A stretch of DNA of 64,000 nt from Cryptomeria japonica (Eukaryota; Streptophyta; Pinopsida; Cupressales; Cupressaceae): contig NC_081405.1 of the NCBI RefSeq assembly GCF_030272615.1, positions 612,348,920 through 612,412,919 of the forward strand, in the 5' to 3' direction. The notes beneath the pieces were generated by a model. That model was not told the DNA's origin, did no database searches, and saw only the letters and a program-made list of their open reading frames with translations. A program made the translations under genes and the position numbers. Position 1 is the first letter of the stretch. Each line of letters opens with the position of its first letter. Positions 34,701 through 46,000 of this stretch are shown piece by piece.

Positions 34701-37065
34701 CACTGCACAGCTCACTACTTCCACAAAATTACATGGCATTAATGAAAGTTGTCAAGCATTTCAAGTCTGGCGTTTTTAATTTCATTGGGCTCCACTTTGT
34801 GCTGTTACATTGCAACCTTAAATCTTCTTACTATTTTTGGCTGACTCTCTTGCGTTACTCCTTTCCTCTACAATCACCACAGATGTGTCTCCCATTCTGG
34901 TATGAGTAGGCACGATGCTCTGCATCAGTTTGGCCAACAACACTATGAATGCTCAAACAAATGCCGTTTATTCTCCTAATTTACTTTAGTTTGTAGGTGT
35001 CTGTTGGCAGATGGATGCCTGATAAAATCAATAGGCTGTTTCTCCAAGTGAGCGGACCCGTTGTTGTTTATTGATGCTAATGGGTGTAATGGCGGCACTC
35101 CTGCAGCACAGAAAAAAAACCCTGAACTTTTTTGCATTGGCTGTTCCTTAAAAATCAAGTACCTTTTGCAATTGCTGGTACAGACAAATTTAATGAGCAA
35201 TTTTAAACAATTACCTAGATTTGAAATTAAATTCACCGAACAGCAAGACCCATGTCTAAGCTGAACAGTAAACAAATTATGGTAGGCTTTCCAGCTATAA
35301 CAGATCTGGGGTTGCATTGTAAAAGGGCACACAAATTTAATTAAGTGTATCAAATGGCTGTGTATGAACTTTTCTTTTCTTTATTTTTTCAAGAGCATTG
35401 ATTGAATTTTGTTTATGGATTAGTTGTTTCATTAAGATGTACAATTACAAATGCATGTTTCTCTGTTGGGTTGCCTGTTATAATTTTAGATTGATTGAAA
35501 ACACCCTTTATGAATGGGCTTTATTTATTGCTGAGTTTTTTTGTTTTTTCTTGTGATTTTTGATGTTTTTGTAGCACCCTTTGTTGCCCTGAACTTTGTG
35601 CATGGTAGTACTTAGGGAAAGGTTGTTGCTGGGAGACAATTGCTTAATAGTTGGGACGACACAGATATGAACTCTCCTTAAAAACATGTGAGGAAAAAAT
35701 TGAACCGGAATCCATATAATATAAAAGGTGATGACTACCAAGTCTTAATGTCTCATAGTGGCATGTTGGAGTCTGGATTCCAGACTATGTTTCAAATTAT
35801 CGTTGACTTATCATAAATCAAAATGTTAGAATTCAAATCTCATTTGTAGCCCTAGGATACATTTCTATAGAAAGTTATTTGGATGAGTGAGACTGTGACG
35901 GTGAGTCTACTCTATCCTTAAACTGAGATGTTTTGTATTAGGTTCCTTTAATGATAGTTTCCTCTTCCTAGAGAGTTTGACAATATGTTACAGATGCTTT
36001 GGTACATGTGCCAGGGGTACATAGTAGCAGTTAAGATGCATTGTGACACTGTGTGTATACTTTTGCCATCTGTTTTTTGATAGAAGTGGATTTGTTTGTT
36101 TTTGATTCTGAAGCAGATTGTCATTTGGAATCAAACAATAATTAAATTACTTGTAGTTGTGACACATTATTTATATTTTTTAATGCACGAATAAATCAAT
36201 TGAACATTATAATATCATATCTCCTTTTCAGAGCTTCTTTTTTTCAGCTTTTGTTAATGATAATTTAATGATTTAATGTTGTGATTTGAAATTAGTGTTT
36301 TGTTTTGGTTTTTGTTGTTACAAATCACATTCTAAGGCGTCATTCTTTTGGGTATTTGAAAATGTAACGGGCAGCATAGTTTTGTGTTGCTACCTCTTGC
36401 TTTCGTGAAAAATTATAGATCTTTCTAATGCAGATGATATGCTTTGGAAGTATTCTAATTTGTCATTCATGCTTGCAGCTTCTGCTGATGGTGGTGCCTT
36501 TGTCAAACTATTTGTGGGACATCTACCCAGAACTGCCACAGAGGAGGATGTAATTAGTTTTTTCCCCTAAACAATTTTAGGTGCTGTCAACATGTTATTG
36601 ATCATTCAAAGTTCACTTTTGACTCTCTTAAACTATTTTACTTGGGTTTACTGGATATATTTATCTCTTTACCAGATATGCATATTGGATGCTAGATGCA
36701 GATCTGATATTCTCAGATATGGCATGGATACCATGTCCAGATGTATCCATATGTGAGCCCATATTTGGACTGCATCTGATATGCCTTGATGTGGTACCAC
36801 ACCATTTGGTTCTGTATCCGGTTTAGGGTTATGGAAAAACCATAACAAATTGCAAAAAACTATTAAAAATAAATTGTCCACACGCACACAACACATATAT
36901 GTGAACAATAAACCACTAAATAGTAAATACACAAATATCATACAACAAAATAAATATTGTTAACAAAAAAGATGAATACCAAAATATATGCAATTTTTTT
37001 AATTATTATGTTCAATGGGTTATGTAAAACAATAACAAATTGCAAAAACAATTAAAAATAAATTG

Positions 37066-37096
<31 letters not shown>

Positions 37097-40000
37097 ACTC
37101 ACACACACACAAGACATGCACACATATATGTGAACAATAAATCACTAGAGACACAAATATAACACAACAAAATAAATATTGAAATGAAAGAAGATGAAAA
37201 CCAAAATATATGTAATTATTTTTGTTATGTTCAATGCCTTTAGATGCATAAATAATTGAATTTTTGTGGATTTTCATAATTGCCATATCTAATCGTATTG
37301 TATCAAGGGGACCTGAAAATTTGCCATATCTGTATTTGATATTGTATATATATCCAACTGTATTCTTTTCCTTGCAACTCAGAGCTTTCTTAAAGCCTCA
37401 TTCTTCTATGATTCTTATTCGATGCAATCTTTGAATGAAGCAAAGTGCATGTTCAATTGTGAGTGGATTAGAATATAGGTCTTTGTAGTGCTGAGCTTCA
37501 ATGATACAAAGACAAAGTGCATGTTTTTTTTCCATATTTTTTTAAAAGTTAAATTTCAAATGTGCTCATCCACTGTCTTGTTTATAGTGTTTATGAATTT
37601 GTTTTATGCGCCATGTTTACCTGTGAGTTTTATTTCATTAAATATACTGTTTAATTTAATTAAAGAGTGCACCAAATTCAAACTACTTGCAACTGTAGTA
37701 CTCATGTTTACTGTTTAACATAAGATTTTGTCTTGTAAATTTATCTGCTTTAAATTTTATTGTCTTCCAGAATGAATGAATTAATTGTGAAATGCTCTTA
37801 TGGTCAGATACGTCAATTATTTGCACAACATGGGAATGTTCTTGAAGTTTCTATGGTTAGAGATCAAAGAGTTGGCCAGCAACACGGTGTGTGCTTTGTA
37901 ATCATTTAATATGCTAGCTTCATTTCCATGTTTTACTATTTGCAGCAATGGAGTATCTAGTGACTTGTGTAATCTTGTTTTGGTTTAGGAAGTTTGTATT
38001 TCTTTATTATTCATTTAGCTGGAAGACGTCACACCCTTTACTGTAGTCTCATTGACTTTATTGTACTAACTAGACTTTGTACCTTTTGGAGTACACATCC
38101 AAAATTGGCCAAATCAGATGCATCTAAAATGATACATGTAAATCTTCTATTGCCTTAAAGTCTCGTGTATGTGTAATCTGAATGTGGTCATCAATGCTTT
38201 TTCAACATAGATTTCAAATCTTACACATGCATCTGTGACATTCAGACACCATTTCAAAATGAAATTTATTGACAGTTACCAAATGCAGAAGGTGTAACAT
38301 AAATCTTGGAAGGCTGAGGACATGATTTGGGAGTTTGTTAATGGTTGTAGTAGACTTCATAGACTGTTGTTTGACAGATTCTCTTAATTGACATATCAAG
38401 TATGGCACAATTTTCTTAGAGCAGGAGTGGGTACCTTTTAACATGAGTTTTCGAACATTTGCAATGCAAAAGCATGACAAGGATCTTCTTCTAACCTATT
38501 TCTAAACCATTCATAAGGGAGAATGCTCCTCAAATATTCCCCATCAATTCTTGGTTCCATCTTTACTTCTGGGTCTTTCTTGGTCACTTTCTGATCCTTT
38601 GCCAGTGAATTTAGTTCTAAATCATTTTTTAATATCTGAATTTCCATTTATGTCAGTGATCTGAGCTTACTTAGATCGGTATTTAACCTCTAAACTACAT
38701 TTTTGAACTTCTGTGTAGAAAACCAAAGAAATAATAACCTCGATTAAGCACAAAATGTTACATATAATTCCAATCTTTGTATTTTTCCTCAACTGCCATT
38801 AGAGAATGGAGTCAACATTGAAGTGACTTAAAATGCATTACATGTGCGTTTCACAACATTTTTTTTTCCATTTGGAACTGTCAATCTATACAAAAGATGC
38901 CATTTTGTTTTGTCAAACACAATGATGAATTCTTAGCATCTAGCATTTTACAAATTTTACTTGTATATGAAACATGCCAAGAACTGTACAGTTATTTTTG
39001 CCACTATGTGACTGTAGTCACTACCTTTTTTGAAATCACCTGCATACTTAGGTGAGGAATATCGAATTTTGAAATCTCGGAAGTAAAACTACTGGCTTTC
39101 TTTATTTCTTTAAAATTTTAAATATTAAAGTTCTCGATATTTTCTTCAAGTTCCCATTCTGTCATCATTTCATCATACACGTAGATTCCTGAAGACGACT
39201 AGGACTGCATTGCTTTTCTTATAATTCTTTTACATCTTCATTTTGATGCTATTGGGTAATTATATTGCCATAAGGGCTCACCAGTGACATGTTTGACAAT
39301 TTTGTATATATTGATATGGAGTGCAAAAAATTTGTTGTGGTTCTCATGATTTATGGTAGGACAAAATAACACAGTATTGTGTTAGTTTTCATGATCAGAT
39401 TATCCACAATAAACAGAAAACTAAAGTTGCACAGTAAAGCATACAAATAGAGAATCACACAACACAAGACTACCCTGGGAAAACCTCCCTCTAGGAGGAA
39501 AAACCCAGCAACTACAGATCCTCAGATCTGATTATGTTATATTGAATTTGTAAGTACAATAACAACCCAGCTAGGGCACAATTGGAGCAGACTTATCTGA
39601 GACTTAAGTTCTGATCTGAACTTGATGAATTTCCAAAATGATGAAGAGCAGACCCCTAGTTCATGTTCACAGTCTGCAGGATCAGATTTAGGCAAATATC
39701 TTCTACACAAATGTTAGCCCAGCATGAGGAGAGATTTGCTGTCCTTTAGGAAGAATTCGCTGTCTTCTGAAGTGCAGATCAGAATTCGCATCTAGCAGAG
39801 GATGATTGCATAAAAATACAATATCTGTTTAAGCCTTGCAAGTGGCTGGTATAATATATAATATATGAGGTTCATCCTTTAATTTATCTCTAAGTCGGCC
39901 CATTTAACCTTGGGCGCTAAAACCTTTTACATATTACAATGATGAATAGGTCCACACGTTTGGAAGCATGAGTCGGCCCTATAATGATGGATAGGTCCAC

Positions 40001-43000
40001 ACGTTTTACATAGACTTAACTTCGCACAAATATAGGGTCGGCCCTATAAGGAAGTATGAGTTCTTTTATGTTTGGTGTGGGGATATAGAGGGGCCAGCCC
40101 TATTTGTTTTACACATAAATATAATACAATAGATAGGGCCCTGCCCTATAAGGATTCGGATGATGCCTTAAGGCAATCCGAATCCTATTTAATTTTCTAA
40201 CCTAGTTACAAAATCAACATATTGCACAAAGTACATTTTGGGAAGGTGGTTACCCTGCACAACTTTCGAAGATACTCAGGCATCTTGAATTTTGAAGGTC
40301 AATTTTATTCCAAGTGAATATTGAAGCAAGGCTTATCCTTCTTGTCTACTTGTAGAAAATTGATAAAGTTGATGAATTAGAAATCAGAACATGAATGATA
40401 TCCTGCACAAATATGGGGGCTTAAGGTCTGCATATAGGATTCAAGTTCCTAATTTTTAAGTCAATTTGGTTTTTGGTCTTGATTTTATAAATTTGTGCTA
40501 ACCATTTACTCATTCTACGGTCTGGTCTGCAGAAAAATAAGAGGCCTCTAAAAGGCAAAAAAATTATCAGGATATCTAATTGAAATATGAAGTAAAAAAC
40601 AAAAGGGCGTACACAACGTTCTAAGTATTGAACAGAATATCATCCTTGACCTTGTGGTGTTTTCCTATCATTCATCTAAAAATCTTAAAATATCAATGTA
40701 TCTGTTTTCAATATAAGCAAAATGAGAGTTCTTTTAATAGAATCAGATGATGAGCTAGAAAACATGTCCTATATTTGTTCATACATTGGAGAAGTGGTAC
40801 ATAATCCAAATACAAGAAGTTTACATTAAGCCAGAGTTGCTGGCTACTTCTCCCCAGTCTAGATACACATATCTGCGTATCTGATACTTGAACTGAATAT
40901 GATACTCCCAGATATAGCATGTTTGTCACACAGTCTGGCGCCTTATCTAGTTTTGATATGGTACCACACTGCCACACTGTCTGGTTGTCTGGTGCCGAAT
41001 CTGGTTTAGGTTTATGCAAACGTTCAAAATTTGGAACATATAATTGCACACACACACATATAAAGCACACATACATACATATAAATCACTAAAGCACAAT
41101 TATAATATAACAACATAAATATCGTAAACAAAAATATTAAAATCAAAATATCGATTAAAATAAATATTTTAAAAGTTGAGGTCTTTACCCTTAGATATAT
41201 AAACAATTGAATGCATGTTTAGTTCTCTAAATGTCTTTTCAAGCCATATCACTGGGGATCACACACATACATATAAATCACTAAAAGCAGAATTATAATA
41301 TAACAACACAAATATTGTAAACAAAAATATAAAAATCAAAATATCGATTAAAATAAATATTTTAAAAGTTGAGCTCTTTACCCTTTAGATATATAAACAA
41401 TTGAATATATGTTTAGTTCTATAATTGTCTTTTCAAGCCATATCACTATCAGGGGATCTTGTAAATTTCCTTCTAGTCACGCAACTCTGCATAGATCTAA
41501 ATCAACATATTTGAGAACTTTAATAAAGTATGAATAGTACTAAGGTCTTTGGATTCTGTAAATGTCAGTACAATGTTTTTTTGATTTCCAAAATTATAAT
41601 ACATGAAGGTAAAGAAATGCCTTCATCTGCGTGAGGGCATTCTGTCAATGATATAGATAGAATTGTTAACTTTACACTTCCTATTTCTTCCAAACATGGG
41701 CGATGTCTATAATTTGAATTATGTTTAAAATGAGTATCACTAATTAATTGATCACGATCATCTATTTCCTAGTATATTTTATATCAATATTATGTACATA
41801 TTTGGTAGAGATTAAAATGTAAACAAATAGGATATGCTCATCTTGCTGAAAATTTGGAAAAATTCTAAATTTCTTAAAGTGGAGTAAAACAAATCATCTG
41901 GATTCTGAATGTGCTGTCAATGCTAGCTGAAAAACTTGATTATTCCAAGTGGAGTCCTTTATGCTGGATCCTTGCAATTTTTTTATGTTCTTGCTGTTGA
42001 GGACCTGGAAGGTGGCAGATTTTTAAGTAGACTAGGGCAGAACTTATTCTATTCATTGTGATTTAGCTGGTTTTTGACCTTAACCAGGGATACTGTAGAA
42101 TGAGATGAATCTTATTACTTGGAACTTTTAAAAAGAGAATGGATGTGTTGTTTTGGAATTCTATTGGCAATATGACAGACAGTTGCAATGGATGGAGTAA
42201 TCAGTTATGTCATGCCTGATGTTTATGGAAAGCTATGTGCCCTGCAACTTGAGAATTGCAGTTTTTATTTCCATGATAATAACATGAAATATGTGACTGG
42301 CATGTATTCTATGCTGTATGGAAATAATGGGCAATAATCTGCATGGTCTTGTATGGATCATTTTTTTTACCGGATATGATTGAGGGGGTCTAAGCTCACT
42401 CAAATGATGTAACAGATTAAAGCTCGGCAAAGATCCTCAAAAGGTGTCTCTGAAGAGATGGTTGGATTGTTGAGAAGGGGCCAGGTAGGGCGCCTTTTAT
42501 GCCTAGACATAAAGCTCTTTTGGAGTGAGTCATACTATAGAGTCTTCGTTGGTCCCAATGTGTGTTCGCACATGCTTCCTTACAGCTTTCTCTACGCTCA
42601 TTGTGATGGATGCTTTACTATCTTCACATATATTATTAATAGTCACACACACAATGTATATGTTAATGAGTACATACGATGTCATCGGAAATTTTTGAAC
42701 ATCTTAATGAAGTATTAATTAGCAACATGGGTGCAGTGATTCTTATTCTTGAGAGACATATTGAGCATCTTCATCAAAATGCTTCTTGATATGGAAGTTA
42801 ATTGATGTCTTTTTTCAGATCAGTTACCAGCCTGACTTAAATTTGGAAGATATGATATGACTTTACTTATAAATGTGTTAACACAATCTTCCAATATGAG
42901 AATGCACATGGTTCTTTTTGAAGTTGCAAGTTGAGGATGTTGATACAAACTTTTCTAAAAACTAAAGGATTTTGTTAATTTTCAGGTGATATTTTTTGAC

Positions 43001-46000
43001 CAATATGATTTTCCAACATTGTACAGAAGTCATGTTTAATTATGATATGTTTACAGTTATTTTATATTCTTGGGTGGAAATATTCATCAGCATCTATGAA
43101 TTTGTGAGAACAAATCTTTTTTTGTTTTTTAAATCTGTAAAAGGTGGGGTGAATCAAGTCCTCTACCTGCGAAACTTGGAAGAAAAGCAACAGATCATTT
43201 ACTAAACGGAGTATATAAACAATTTAGAGTTTTCAATAATAGCTTTTGCTTCATATATCTGTCTATTTATAAAACTGCTAAAATTACTAGACTAATATAC
43301 CCTTGAGAATGGCCATGAAAACTAGTGAAATAATGCCTAGCCTACTAATATACCCTTGAGAATGGCCATGAAAACTAGTTCTTTGGCACTAAGCAAGAAA
43401 ACTAGTGGATTAATGCCTAACACTGTCTGATTCTAAATGTAAACCAAAATACGGATGACAAAACAAATCTAATGATATAGCATCTGACTAAAAATATTTC
43501 CATAACAAAATAAAAGTTAAATCCAAAATAGACTCGTATGCTTGGTTGGAGGAAACTTTAATATCCAGAGGCGATGAGCATGAACCATAAGGTGCTTCTG
43601 GAGAATGAGCACCGATACCATAAGCATGGTTGCAATGAACTGGTTTCCGCCAAGATCAGGCACTAAGCAAGAAAATTAGTGGAATAATGCCTAGCCCGTC
43701 TGATTCTAAACTTGAGGATGACAAAACAAATCTAATGATATAGCATCTGACTAAAATATTTCAATAACAAAATAAAAATAAAATCCAAAATAGACTGATA
43801 TACTAGGTCGGAGGAGACTTTATATCCAGAGGCAATGAGTGTGAATCATAAGGTGCTTCTGGAGAATGAGCACCAATACCATAAGCATGGTTGCTATTGT
43901 TTATGCCCGTTCGAGAACTAGGTGTCACCATGCCTTGAAGGCCATTAAAGACCAATGTTGTCCATTGATGCATTTTTTCCATGATTTCCACCAAATCTTT
44001 TCTTATTTTGTTAGCACTGTCTCACAAGTCATGCCTTTTCCAAAATTCAGCTTATGATTACTTAATAGCATTCTACTTGACAAGCTTATGATTGTCCAAA
44101 ATTTGTACTTAATGTCATAGCATTTCTGAACAGAGTAAAGTATCTGTTGGGATTATGTTTAACTATCATTATCAGTATTCTATATCACTAATGTTCAATT
44201 AACATCATCAGTCTGTTGAATGAAAGCTTTTTCTGTAACTTGACAAGTTTGTGTGTAAAAATATTGAATTTGCCACAGGCTGTTGTTTTATTAAGTATGC
44301 AACTGTTCTAGAGGCAGAGAGAGCCATCAGTGCTTTCCACAATCGGCACACATTACCGGGGGTGAGTTAGTAACTTTGAAAAACTTTCTTTTTAAATTCA
44401 CGGGCAAGGCAATTTTGGATAGTTAAAAATTTAACTTTTGTTACTGCTAAATGCTGTTTTCTTTCTAGGGCACAAGTCCTTTACAAGTCAGATTTGCTGA
44501 TGGTGAACGCGAACAGATTGGTAATATCTCTCTGTCCATGAAATTGAATCCCTTTGAAAAACAGGAGTTTTTATACAGATTCTATATATTGTGTTTTTTA
44601 TTTTTGGCCGCACTGGTAAGCTCTTGTGTGATTCTAACAGCATTTGTAGCACATATATTTGAATTTTTTGGTGTGGTTTTCTACGATCCCTTTGTTGACA
44701 TATATAATTTCTCTATTATATCTTCATTTTGGTATAGTGGTCTAAAATAACTATAAGACATCAGCATTGCATATGCTGACTCTAAATGTACATGTTTTTG
44801 TTAGGTACGATGGAGCATAAATTGTTTGTTGGTTCATTGAATAAACTTGCAACAGAAAAGGATATTGAGGAGGTGATTATTTTGCAAATGTGTATTTCTG
44901 TACAAGCATTTAATCGGCTGTTCACCGGCTGTTCATCTTAAATGATTAGTTTCTGTGGAACTTGCAAGTCTTGCATTACATTTTAACTGTTAACATATTG
45001 GTTGTGTGGGTTGAAAATGTCCTTGTTACTTTTCTGTTTCTTGTCAAGATGTCTTGTAGGTTACTGGTAATCTTTATAAAGTTCTTCACAAGTTTTAAAT
45101 GCAATGATTGATGAGCAATGTGGATATTTGAACTGCTGAAATATTGGGCATGGTTAGTTTCAAGTTTAGTTTTGATGCTCACAGAATTCCTAATTTTTTT
45201 TGACCGATAGATCTTTGCTGAGTTTGGCCCTGTTGATGACATATATATCATGAAGGATGAACAGAAGCAGAGCAGAGGTGGGGATAAGTTTTTACCATTT
45301 TTTAATAGTTTGATTTATAGCAAGATATTCAAGGTTAATATTGGCTTTATTACCTGTTAAACAATCTGTACAGGGTGTGCATTTGTTAAATATCCATCTA
45401 GAGAAATGGCAGCAGCAGCTATTAACAAATTACATGGATCTTTCACAATGAAGGTAAACACTCTGTTCAAATGCTACTTTTTTCCACTATGGATCCTTAC
45501 TCTTTATATATTTAACATACGTGAACTACATCATACAATAATGCTAATGTATTGTTTTAGGGATGCAATCAACCTTTGACCGTACGGTTTGCAGAGCCGA
45601 AAAGACCTAAAGTTGGAGATGCAAGGTTCAGACATTTATTTATGTTACCACCTAAAACATGTTACATTATAATGTTTCTTGAATTGCTAGTGTATTCCTA
45701 CTTTATTTCAGGGTTTAATTTTCTTGTTCTATTATCTAGAAATGGCCCCATGTTTGGAGGACCGGGCTTTGGTGCTGAAGCACAGAGGCCATTTGGATCC
45801 AGGTAAGCCATCAGAAACTTTACATGTTTGAGTTGTAGAATTGAATTAGTGTATCTATTACATCATTTGTTCTGTTTGTTTAGGCCTACTGTGAGTGGTG
45901 GAGGGCACACAGGAGGACGGGGTGTACCTGGAAACTGGCGGCCCATGGGTGTAGCAAATATGAGAATCCCATCTCCACAAGTTGGATCCCATCCTTATGG

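Larger units (their letters stand above)
31733..34927 (-). mobile_element. Non-autonomous LTR element C (3.2 kb)
   Basis: Two 694-bp LTRs (31733-32426 and 34234-34927) flank 1.8 kb. LTR termini are TGATGCA..TGCATCA (decayed to CGATGCA in the left copy), and the 5-bp target duplication GTTTG is exact (31728-31732, 34928-34932). A primer-binding site, TGGTATCATAGG on the minus strand, lies one base inside the right LTR (plus ~34221-34232), so the element reads right to left. The interior carries one acidic ORF and no pol domain. LTR divergence is several percent, hence older than Copia III. Confidence 0.9.
16741..36478 (+). other. FCA intron 1 (19.7 kb), transposon-filled
   Basis: Bounded by GTATGT and GCTTGCAG, phase 1. 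From left to right it holds about 2.3 kb of unassigned AT-rich sequence with a tandem duplication, the hAT/B/Copia nest (19101-31329), a short unassigned gap, LTR element C (31733-34927), and 1.5 kb without recognisable features. All LTR elements here, and the hAT, lie antisense to FCA. Confidence 0.88.
37887..44278 (+). other. FCA intron 3 (6.4 kb)
   Basis: GTGTGT donor and TTTGCCACAG acceptor, phase 1. Contents: a solo LTR (39380-40219), a dimer repeat (40860-41460), a 274-bp tandem duplication (43385-43930), and otherwise unassigned AT-rich sequence. AATAAA hexamers occur, for example within the solo LTR near 39408. Confidence 0.85.
36479..44520 (+). other. FCA exons 2-5: first RRM
   Basis: Four short exons (71, 79, 83 and 52 nt), separated by introns of 1258, 6392 and 107 nt, build RRM1. 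RNP2 (KLFVGHLP) is in exon 2 and RNP1 (GCCFIKYA) in exon 4. The 6.4-kb intron cuts the domain just before RNP1, so a transcript ending in this intron would encode a truncated RRM. Confidence 0.93.

Noticed and set aside
38438..38647. 69-codon minus-strand ORF in intron 3 with charged helical sequence
   Set aside because: It looks mildly coding-like but is short, unflanked by related sequence and matches nothing I recognise.
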